DNA from: Ophiura sarsii
Taxonomy: Eukaryota; Echinodermata; Ophiuroidea; Amphilepidida; Ophiuridae
Length of the DNA stretch: 64,000 nt
Reading direction: 5' to 3'
NCBI GenBank assembly: GCA_035610835.1
Contig: CM069455.1
Location: 20,907,874-20,971,873, forward strand
Shown: in pieces, positions 13,801 to 25,800 of the stretch
Layout: each line of letters begins with the position of its first letter
How positions within the stretch are numbered: position 1 is the first letter of the stretch
Position numbers and translations under genes: made by a program
Notes under the pieces: generated by a model
What the model saw: only the letters and a program-made list of their open reading frames with translations
The model's database searches: none
What the model was told of the DNA's origin: nothing

Positions 13801-16800
13801 GACGCCTTGGTGGGCGGAGTGGAGTGTCTGGAGAACTTCGCCACGAAGGGATGATGGGATAACGACACGGTCACTGAACAAGATGACACCATCCAATACA
13901 TGGAGCGACTCTCGGTATTGCCAGAATGCGGCCAGCCCGTCATTCGCGGTACGGTGTGCATCCCCGAAGCCGGTGTAGATGGCATCCATAAGCTGGCGCG
14001 TGACAGGATCGGTTGCGGTCTCAGAGGCAATCCGTTCCCATGTCAATGCTGTTGTGTTCTGCGTCTCGTGACGGATGGCAGCAGTCATGGCGCATTCGGC
14101 ATCATCTTGTGTTGAGTGTAGTGTGAGGCTAGATAGCTCTGCAAAGTTGCTTACGGGATGTCGGGACGTGGCGTCAGCGGCAGTATTCGTCTTGCTGGGG
14201 AGTTGTGCGATCTTAAAGACCCGTGGTAGTGTACGCTGCTTGAGGCGGAGGAGTCTGGAGTTGGGAATCTCATCGAGAGTACGGTCTCCCATGATCTTGA
14301 TCAGGGGCTTGTGATCAGTGACAACGAGAAGGTCATTGCATCCCTGAGTAAAGTATTTCGACTGTTCGAGTTCCCATGCCACTGCCAGTGCCTCGCCTTC
14401 GATTGCAGCATAGCGCTGCTCTGCGGATGAGAGGAATCTGGAGCCAGCTAATGTAATCCTCCATCCATCATCGCAGCAGTCAGGGATGCGGGACTCGCAG
14501 GCACAGTGCTTCTGTGATAGGAAGTATCCGATGCCCTTGCAGGACCAATCTGGGCGTAGGCAGGTTCTCTTCGTAGGGTCAAATATCTCTACGCCGCGGC
14601 GGATGGCGTCAACGATGGCACCCTTAGACGTATTGAAGGCTTCATCAAGCGCAGGAGTTCATTCGAAGCGGACCTTTGGGCTGAGGAATGGTTTGAAGGG
14701 CGCCATGGTGTCGCGTAGTTGTGCATAGTTGGCGACCTGGTTAACTAAGCCGAACCAGCTACGGATGTCTGTGGTGAATGGTGGTGTCGGAAATCCGCGT
14801 ATAGCATCGAAGTATTTCGACAGTGGCTCGATGGCTTCATCCGAGATCCGAAAGCCTGCGAAATCAACCTCTCTGCGTGCGAAACGGAATTTGTCTGGAT
14901 TAAGAACTATTCCCGACTGGCCAACACGAATTAGGAAGCCAATGGTCCTCCACCAGTGTGCTTCGAGGCGAGTGTCGTAGTGGATGGTGTCATCGACGCA
15001 ACGCTTCTTGCGGTCGAAATCAGAGAGTATAGCGTCAAAACGGCGGTTGTATCCGTCTGGGGCGCTCTTTTGTACCTCCACCGGCCGAAAGGTGTGATAA
15101 AGGTTGTCAGATGGCGATAACCTTCCAGAAGGGGGACGCGACAGTAGCAATGACGTCGTTTACCGCGCGTCCGAGTATGGCATCAGTGCCTAGCACCTCA
15201 CGTCGAACATCAATGTCCGCAATACCTGCTAGGAGGACGTCCCGGATTATAGTATCGGTAAAGTTCACTTTCCGTGTACAAATGCACTCCGTGACGTAGG
15301 CACAGGTTTCAGCTTTTCCACGCACTCTGGCTGCGAACGAGCGGAAAGGTTCATCTCGCTGTTGTCGCATCTGGACGAGTTCAGCGCGTATGACACCAGT
15401 AGCAATGGGAATGACGGCAAGCAACTTCATCGCGGCCATTACGTCGGTAGTGGGCTTGGAGACTATAGCAGGATCCGTCTTTAGTAGGCTGTTCCCGAGA
15501 GTATCACCGGCACATTGGAAGAGTTGTGGCGAAGAGGCATTAGGGTCGAGTCCGGATCCGGTGACGAATGCATCCCAACGACGTGTGAAGATATTCCACT
15601 CCTCGGATGTCACACCTACATCCACCTTTGGGCGCTCTAATCTTGGGCCACGTGGAGCAGGGTGTGCTTGTCCAGCCATGTGTACCGTAGAATGTGCCGA
15701 TAGCAGAGCGCAGGCGACGGCTTCGGAAGAGTCTGGTGTTGCATATGGGCATCCATCTACCGGACAGTTAATTAAGACCATCTTGGTAATTCCTGTAGTT
15801 AGTGGCTTGAGACTGTTGTCATGAAGAACGCTTCTCTTTATGTTGTCAGACTGATATTAAAGATGACAACAGTCTGAAAATATACAAACAACAAATAATG
15901 TACTTAATACATAACAACTATATACAATGAAGCAAAAAAGGATAGATGCTCCAATAGACCCCGCCATAGTCCAACAGATTCAGCCACAGTACCATCACCT
16001 TGTCGTCTGACGATTGCCTAATGTGCATGGAACTTATAGTAACGATTCCCTTTCTCGGAAGGTCTAAACTTCAGGACAAGTTAAGCTAATTTCAGGCAAT
16101 TTTGACAATAAAAAACATATTTTCACGCACTTCACGCGCATTTTACCCACAAATCTTTAATACGCGCTTCGGGATTAACAGAGAGATATTTCTTTTGTTT
16201 GACCCTTCAAGGGGTTCTGTATTTTTTAAGGTGTTATAGGCCTTTGTATCGAACGACTTTTCCAAAATATGATAAAACTTAAGAAAAAATTGTTAGAAGA
16301 AAACTGTGTTAATTGAAACAAATATGTCTCAGGAGAGCCCGCCCAGAGCATTCAAAACGCCGGAAAATAATAGCTCCAAGGGGAGCGCCCCCTTAACCAC
16401 TGCCGGGGCTTTTCCCCTGGACCCCACCGGGCCCTTAAGCGTGCCCCTAGACCCAACGCCGATTTCATCATGTCCCCTTCCCACAATTTCAAGACGGATT
16501 GACGCCCATGTGTGCCAATATAGAATTGGTCGAGTTGTTGGTGCGTTGAGAATGGTTGCATGCAGAGGAAGGCTGGTCCATGTGCTATATAAAACTAATC
16601 AAAACATTTACGTTATATTGTGATCTTTTTAGGAAGCGAGCCAGAGGGTCTAACCGTTTACAAAGATTACCTATACTGGTGTGACAATACTGATGATGAG
16701 TTATATAGGATAGCTAAAGATGGCAGTGCCAACCCAACCTCGCCGATCACTGTCCCAGCCACGTTTGACGGAGGATCCTTAGAAGGATGCAAAGACATCC

Positions 16801-19800
16801 ATTTCTATATCGGTATGGTATTTTATTCTTTTTATTCAATAGTCATATTCTTTGGATTACTGCTTATGTAATTGCTTTATCAAATTGTGTAGGTTTAATC
16901 TACAATTTCAAAATTGAAACGTTCGAAATCTATGGTGACTAGCTTGCTTGTCCATTTCATAACTATATCAAAATGTAGATGTTTTGTAATATCGTATAGT
17001 AGTATAGTATTATAGTGTTTACAGACAATTTGCCCTTAGATGTCCCCCATAAAACACCAATAAGACAAACACAAGATAGGAATTTGAAGGACTGGCTGAC
17101 ACCAAATTGGAATAGTTTTATTGTAGAACATACCCAATTTATATGGGTGACGACGACAGACTACTAGCTAGATCTGATGCAGTGGCGAAAATTTCTTGTT
17201 TGGTGTGGGGGGGGGGGATGAAATATTGACCAATATTTTATTTAAAAGCAATCACTTTATTTCCGATCAATATTGGCTTTTTATATAGGCCTATGCCAGA
17301 AAGAATTTATACTAGTTACTTCCAAAAGATCGGTTCTAGTCAACGTACGTACATGTATGTATCCTGACCGACGTCAAATAAACTCCTAACTTTCTTATGT
17401 CCCTCGCATGCCTACCCGCCCGCCTTTTTTCTCTTCCCTATTCCATTTTCCCCCCTTTTTTCCCCCCTTTTTTTCCCCCTTTTTTTCCCCCTTTTTTTCT
17501 TTTTCCTTTTTCTCCGTTTTTTTCTTCTTTTTTTTTCTTTTTGTTTTTGGTGGAGGTGAAAAATCAAGAAGGGGATGATTACATTGACCCACCCCCAGGT
17601 TAAAAGTGGGGGATATATCCCCCCCCCCCCCCAATCCCCCTGGGATTTCCGTCCTTGATCTGATGTCTCAGAGCCTGTGATTGGCTGGTGTCACAATCAG
17701 TAGACTTCACCTCGGCACACAGCCACGCATGGGCTAACAACCGCGTCTGGCGAATGGTCGATAAAGCAGTAATTTAAATTATAATGCTCTCAGTTCACCC
17801 CAAAAAAGAGTGACCGTCCGAAAAACAGGGTGTCACAAAAGGCAAATTTTGCATTCACCAGACAAGCTGTCAAATACGTACATACATATAACGGGGTGGC
17901 AACCCGTGGCGGCACTACGGGGGGAGGGGGGGGGGGGGGCAATGTAAAAATATCAAAATTAGTTTGAAATAGGTCTGAAATGTCTAAATTAGAACAAAAT
18001 AATATAATTTCAGGCTATTTTTCCGATAAAAGCAAAAGAAATCGCGCGCTTCGAGCGCATTTGTCTTTTATCTGCAATATTATTTTGTTCTTGCCTCCCC
18101 CCCCCCACCGATTTGTTCTTGCCACCCGTTTGACCCCTCCCCCTACCCAACAAAATGTTTTTGCTGGTGCCGCCACTGGTGGCAAGATGGATACAAACAC
18201 TCAGATTTGTGAGACATTTCTCATTTTGAAAAAGGTCTAAAATAAATATGTGATTCAAGAAACCGCAACACGGTAAAATGTAACCAAACGAGAGAGTACT
18301 TGCCCTTAGAAAACGTATGTTTCTTTGCACTCGGTATTGCATCAGTCTTTAGAAGAAAATATATGTTCAAGTGTAATTTCTTATGCTGACGGACAGACGT
18401 CTAAAGACCGTAGGCTGAGCCGTCAACAACAGTTCATTCAAGATGTAGTAATGCACGTGACTTGATGCCGGTGAGGCATATTTACAGTGTTATATTTACA
18501 ATTATCGTTAGAATAGCGATAATTGCTGTTGCACAGGTATATTAACAGCTCTGATTTGAAGAAACATATATTACATTTTGTACATAATACTTACAATTTA
18601 ACAGAAGAACCGTGCGTGGCTAATGTGGTCGTCACCTCGAACTCGGCGAGCCAACTTTCTGTCACCTGGAATACACAGACTGTACTATGCCCTGCAGATG
18701 TGTTTCGTATTGACTACGAGGCTATTGATGTAGACCAATGTGATGCAGAAGCGGGATCTGTAAATACCATACCATGGCAGACACTAAACTCGGCAACTTT
18801 GCCAGGTTTAAAGGCGTACACAACATATCGTGTAGTTGTTACCCCGGGTATCACTACGTCTGTTACAAATGAAGGCGAGTCTGTTGAGATAACTCAGGCG
18901 ACTGCAGAAGATGGTATGTTGTTCATCCTTATAACCCCTTGAAGACTACTCGCCGATTGGTCAGAAAGTTGGATCCATTATTGTTAGAAAAATTGTATCT
19001 ATGATAAAGATTGGAGTGAAATATTTGATAACAGCATATCTTGTAATAACCGATCGCAAACACTGTTACACTGTTAGGCAGCTCAAGGAGTTAACCGTCT
19101 AAAATTCAATCAATTATTTTGATCGCAAACATCACAAAGCATTGTGTGGTAAAATCAACATGAAACTATTATAGATCAAAGTGTATGTGTTGTTTCGAGC
19201 AAAGGCGGCGAAAGATAAAAAGAGAGGACACGCCCCTAAAATTGTTTTAAGATTGCCAAAAAATTATCAATGTTTCATAATTTAAGCTCCAATTTGTCAC
19301 ACAAGATGTCTTCAGGAACGTTTTTCTTGAGCATTTTAGTAACAAAACTGAAAATGTTTGCGCGCCTCTCGCTCATTTCCTCTACGTGTTTCAACATTAT
19401 AAACAAACAACATTTGGGCTCGTCCACCCAACCCTTAATCTGTGTGGTTCCGCCTGCACTGGTTTCAAGAGAAATTAGAAAAATCAATGCACGCGCGCTA
19501 TTGCTGATGTGTGAATAATGGTACAACTCCGCGCTATTAAATTAATAAATATAAATCCCATTACAAGCTTACAAGACTTGTCACATTTTGCGTATTTTTC
19601 AGTCGATTACTGTAATTTTTCGAAGATTAAATACGCTTTATACAAACTACAACAATGTTATAGTTCAATGCACACAACAAGGTCAAGTGTCGTTTTATTC
19701 CATGTACAACGCTCTCTATTTATTCTGATTATTGCGTAAATACACTCGAAGTTCATTTTAACTCATATCCCATCAATGCGTTTACTCTTTCGTATTATTC

Positions 19801-22800
19801 ACAGATCCTTCAATGTCTCCACCTGGAGTTTCATATGTGACAACGGACACATCAGTCGCTTTCTCGTGGCTCGAGATCCCATGCGGTTCACGCGGAGGAC
19901 TTATCAATTCGTACGCATACAGGATGTCATCTAATGGGAATGAAGTAACATCAGGAGCGGTAACAACTCTGGGAGTCACTCTAAATAGTCCGCCATGTGG
20001 TTCGATATTATTTGAAGTTGCAGGTGTTAACAGCGCCGGCATGAGTGACTATAGCACCCTAGAGTATGAAAAGGTATCCATGGGTGAGTTTAAGTGATTC
20101 ATTTAGTAAACCTTGTAACAATTTCTAAACAATTCTGACTTTTGCCGTTTCTAGGTTGTTTCGAAGCTTACAAGGAAGGCATTTTCTGGAAAAGAGTTTC
20201 ATTGGCCATGTTATTGTTTTATTATCAGTGTCGATTAAACATTGCAATGTATTGACAAGGTCGATGGAAATAAAATAGCGTTTTCTTTGATTTATGGATA
20301 AAAAATATATAAATCATAATTATTTACGCCCAACGCTTACACATAACAAGACAACCTCCGTTCTACATGTTATATTCTAGGGGAAAACGAGTGTCCACAA
20401 TTAAATTACACCGTCATCACCTTGGATTAAAAATAAGTTCGTGCCAGTCCACGCTTGCTTAAGACCAATTATGGAACTGTTGAGAAGGATAGTGTTGTTT
20501 GCCGTTATTTGATGTACTTTAGAAGCTAACAAAAATCAATCTTCGAAGGACACAGGTTACATGTGCCAGTATATTATAGATGTTTGCCTTGCCAATTGCC
20601 TTTTGGTGGGCCGCCATCAGGTCCATACGTTCACATCTCCGGATCATCTTTCTCCAAGCTGCTCTATCTTGTTCTAGACGCTTTGCCTTTAATATTAGAT
20701 TAATTTCGGTTCATTTCTTGATATTATTGAACCATTGTATATATGGTTAGTGTCCTTTAAATATAGATGGAAGTATGACCAATGACTCTTGGATTATTGA
20801 ACAAGAATTTGTTAATCCTAGTCTTCTTTGATGTACCAATGCTTTCAGAGCCATTCATGCCCAACACCGTTTTGCAAATCAGTGCGATAACCGAAACAAC
20901 CGCCGTTATATCCTGGGAGAAAACCGAGTGTCCACCAGCGGATTACACACTCACCTTGATTAATAAAGGACCGTGCCAATCCACGCCTACTGAGATACAT
21001 TCTGAATCTGTTGACAAGGATGACGACGCATCTGTAACTCTAAACATTCTGAAACCCGGGACAGATTATGAAATTATCATCAGTTCAATGACAGTGAATG
21101 GAGTCTCAAGGGAACTTCTGCGGAATTTTGTGACACTTGAGTCTGGTAAGGCGGCACTGCAAAACGAATACGTATGGTTTATACGTATAAGTGACTTGTA
21201 CGTAAGACTTACACGATGGCCGCCAAGGTATTATTTTGCATCACCATACGTACAAGAAATCTTAATATTTGAACCGAAACCAATCCACAAATTTCTATAT
21301 TACTATGGAATCTATTTGCATTGGTTTAGTTCAATTTTAATTGATGCTTGTTCGTATGGTGATGCCAAATATTACCCTGGCGACTATCGTATAAGTCTTA
21401 CGTACAAGTCACTTATACGTAAGAGTCATCCGTACTAGGCTTGCACTGTTCTATAATGATTTCAAGAGGTTCATATTGGATAATGATAATTATTTCTCAG
21501 TACCATTTTAAGCGCAAAGTGTTTATTCTAGGTGTATTCTACTACAATTTGTCGAATCTCGGGGAGTACATGTATAAGGAATACGGTATATCACGAAACC
21601 AAAATGAAGGTATTATAATCTTAACTGGGATTGGCATTGATTCGGCTGACTCGAATACTAATCGACTACGGTATAATTTCTTTCAACCTCACAGATCCTA
21701 GTGATTCGCCCCCGAACCTTGAAATATCGTATGCAGCTGGTAGAACAGCTCAGTTTACGTGGGATGAGATTCCTTGCGAGTCACGTGGGGGTACAAGTTT
21801 CTACTATTCTTACAAAGTTCTTGTCAACGGTGTCGAAATACAGTCTGGACGGACTTCTGAAACTTCTTTCACGGCGCTGGATTTGCCTTGTGGTGTAGTG
21901 GATTTCCGGGTTGCCGGTGCTACGGATGCCGGTACAGGTCAAACATCGGAAGAGTCATATGACGTCAATCTGTCAGGTATTTGACTTAATAAAGACTGTA
22001 ATAGGGTCAGTTTCTGGATTGCGACCAATAGGCCTACTACAATTCAAATTTACAACAGCAAAAAATAGCTGCTGACGTCCTACGTCATTCTGTTCCAACC
22101 AACTCAACTCATGACATAGTTTTTATAAAAGGAATTCGTTACCAAAAATACGACGAAAAACTTGCCAATGTACTAATGCGATGGGTTTTTTCTCAATGCT
22201 TTGAACATATCCGCGACGGTATTATACACAAAGGACATGTCCAAAACAATGGCTTGGGATTCTTTAAAAAGATTTTTATCATGGGTTGGTTGGACACACA
22301 CCTAAATAAAATTGTGAAAGTTTTGTTAAATGTGAATGATAATTGAAAAGCCACAACTTATTTTTGCCATTGGCCATTTCCCTCGACGTCGGGGATTCGA
22401 AAACAGGCCGGTGGTCTAGGTGTTGCCCTGGCCCACTCCCCCTGAAGCTTCGTCACTAAAAGAAGTCTTGTTTGATCACTTCTCAGCATAGTAGTACTCT
22501 TTTGAATCTATTTTTTCGTTTTGAAAAGAAGATAATAATATTCTTCTTTTTAGTCTTGTTCACAATATCACGGATATTCTTGGTATTGATAGGACATTTT
22601 ACGTTATGTCTGGGGTGATCCCGTTCTTTACAACGAGGTAAGAAAATGATGTGCTTTTGATGACTTGCAATTTTCTCGTCCACTCTTTCTAAATCACGTA
22701 CGATCTTAACAGTTTTCTTTCCATAAATTCCTTCTTATATCCGTACAATAGATAAGTTCAGTAGACAATCCCGGCAAGAATAAATTCAATTAGGATTGTA

Positions 22801-25800
22801 AAACCTTTGTGTGCCCATTGATTACGACCTCTACAATGAACGGCGGCAAAACAACAGCAACCGGTCAGTTGCTCTGAGACAGTTTATGTACGGACTTTAT
22901 ATGATATTAGTTTGCTAATAATCTGGTTTTATTTCGTTTATTTTCTAGACACTTTCCAAAGTGATACCCCTCTAAGTATCGCATCCATAACTGCAACATC
23001 TGCTCAGATATCCTGGACGGGCACTGCGTGTCCTACATCACCATTCACCGTCTCGTATGTATTGACAAACTTGGAGCAGTGCCAACCATCGAACATTGCG
23101 ACTACATTTGGACAAACGACCGAATCTTCAGTGACGTTAACGGGATTAAGCCCGGGATCATCCTACACGGTTACTATAGAAGCTCAAGGACCACAGTATG
23201 GAAATAACATAGGCCGCATCACCTCTCAAGTATCCTTTGAAACTATTGATAGAGGTAACTTATCATGAATGAAGCAAAACATAGTCCCCATATATTACAT
23301 CGTCCGAGATTTACTGACTTGACTGAATCAAGCTCAGCTGAGCTTGGGTAAAAACGATCTTACCCAACACAATTCATTTTCACATTTTACTTTTCAACAC
23401 GGGGGAGAGTATGACAGGTAGCGTGTGTGTGGCGTATTGATCCATCAGAACAATACGGCCGACTATCCAACAACCTTCGCATGCATCCCCAATTGCACCA
23501 CCGGTAATCGATAATGTACCCATAGCTGGGTCTGCGTGTAGAAAAGAAAAATGTGAAAATGAAAATTGGCCTTCACCTTACATTTTGGAGTGTCACTTCC
23601 TCAATAATCACCTAATCCTGGCGTGCAATATCTCATATTAAACAAGATAAATGTTTCAATAACTTTATAATTTAATATTTTTAGGTAGGATATATATTTT
23701 TAGAGTTAAAAGCCCATTAAGTACATGTATAGTTACTCTTTTTTATGACTGTATATTGATTCGTAATATCTGTACAGCACCCTGGAGAAAACATTACGTG
23801 GAAACTTTTATAACAAAGAAAACGATGATCAAATTGATGTTTGCGTCTTTTAAGAATATTCGGTCATAATTTCATTAAATTGAAATCAAATCAGCATGAA
23901 GTAGCTCAAAATGAAATGACCAGATACATTTATGTTTTCAGCAAGCAAATTTCTGTTTAAATTGGAACTTGTGAATTGTTGGATTGTTAACCATCTTTTA
24001 TAATGATTTTGCATAATTACATTTTGTTCTCTTCACAGTTCCAATTGCTAGTCCAAGTAACGTACAACTGACGGATTCTGACAGATCAACTTTGTCCTTT
24101 TCTTGGGATCAAATACCTTGTGGAAGTCGAGGAGGGGTTGTCGTGTATAAGTATGAGTTAAGTCGACAATCGAATGGCGCTATTGTGGCGAGTGAAGAAA
24201 CCACTTCGACGTCTGTGACCATTGGTGGGTTGACAGACGGGACCGACTATGACTTTCGTGTCGCTGCTGTCAACGATGCAGGACCAGGCCAATTCAGTAA
24301 TCCGCGGGAAACTCCGATGACATCTATGAATGGTAATGATTGGCCTTTTGTTTACAAACAGACATACCTGTGTTTTAGGCATAATGCTCTAATATAGCGA
24401 GTACATTGTATGATTGTCATTGCATGTTTTAAAGGAACATATTATTAGTTTTTTGGGAGTAAGTATTTCCTTAATACTCATAATAAACATCAGAATGCAC
24501 ATACCCTCTGACAAAAACGGTTCTAAAGGGGCTTTAAATCTGTTTTTATATGGAACCTCTAAGGGGCCATATCCAAACTCTCAAGTGATTTTATAGCGTT
24601 TTTCTACCGATTTTACCCCGGTATTACAACGGTATTTTTTTCTATTGTTAAAAGCATCGGAAAAAGATCGGTGATTAACTAGAGCCTCTCTACTTATCTG
24701 GCGTTAACAATAGAACTATTGTAGTACTCTCGATGGCTCAATTAGTGAAGCAGACAGATGAAAGCGCGAGGAAGGTTGTGTTATTAAGCTGACCAGTGTT
24801 CACCCGACCCCCGTTGTGACGTAAAGAGCGACCCATTTGCCAGATTGTACACCTATCGGGTTTCTAGTACAAGTGCCAGGTTTTATCATGGCAGGTGATA
24901 GAGGCTAATCGCGACACTCCTCGAACCCCGACTCAAACGAGATATGTTTGTAGCCGCCTATTCATTGCTAGGCTTATCGTAATCCACTCGTTAACGTCAT
25001 AAGAATAATCCTCCTTGAAGTGGCCTTTAAAGACTATTGTTCAGCCGTGGATGATTTTTGAGTAAGCAGTACAAGCATGGATAATGTTATCATTGAATAC
25101 TAAACAATATCGGAGCCATTAAACATACAACGTGTTATTGTTTTCTGGTTTAGGCATAATGTGTGTAATCAAGTAGCATTATGAATCTTACTCCCCTAAA
25201 TAGTGTCATTTTTCTGCGTTTTTAGACTATTTAAGAATGTTGCATACACTCTGAACGTGACCTAATAAATAATAAATATGAAGAAATTAAGTAATTAATG
25301 TAAATAAATAATATATAAATTAATAATTATATCAATAAAATAAACTGTATTTAGGCCTATTTATAATTAATTGATTGATAAATAATTAAATAAACATCAA
25401 CAATTAAGAAAGTAAATACAAAATAAATAAATAACGTTAAAATTATGTCAATATAAATGAAAACCCCGAACGGACGTATAATGAGAGAACAATAATAAAT
25501 ATTATATTTCGGCATACTTAAAACCCTAACCGACCTCTACCCAGACTCGACCGCTCTAAGTATAGAGCACAAGGAATATAAACCGCCACAAAGATTCGAA
25601 CGTACGGCCTGCTGATTGAGAGTCCTAATCTTTACCAACTGAGCTATTTCGATTTTCCTGAAATCCTCAGCGCTTTATACCCAAATATAGTTCTCATTCA
25701 ACTATTCCCTAAATACACACGGATTTTTCAACACGGTGTTGTTGTCTGTAAAATGAGTCTATGATTTATTAGATTTAACGAATTAAATCCCGTACTTTGT

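Larger units (their letters stand above)
11331..15976 (-). mobile_element. Gypsy-like LTR retrotransposon, 4.65 kb, with TSD
   Basis: Two 155-base LTRs (TG...CA) lie at 11331-11485 and 15822-15976, flanked by the 5-base target duplication GATTC (11326-11330 and 15977-15981). Coding order on the minus strand is gag, reverse transcriptase, RNase H, integrase, which is the Ty3/Gypsy order. A purine-rich GTGGGGGA sits beside the 3' LTR at 11486. A LINE fragment is inserted between RNase H and integrase. Protease and the first half of the RT are deleted, and frames are broken. LTRs differ at only a few positions, so insertion was fairly recent. Confidence 0.9.
11181..16069. mobile_element. Palindromic element split by an LTR retrotransposon
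   Basis: Bases 11181-11269 (TTTAGACCTTCCGAGAAAGG ... TACTGTGGCTGA) are the reverse complement, with about ten mismatches, of 15981-16069. Removing the LTR element between the two GATTC copies leaves an element of roughly 240 bp with 89-base arms. It has no coding content. It must be older than the retrotransposon that entered it. Confidence 0.75.

Noticed and set aside
13477..14382. 301-codon frame as one intact protein
   Set aside because: It reads across the Gypsy RNase H into an inserted LINE; the second part is out-of-frame LINE sequence.
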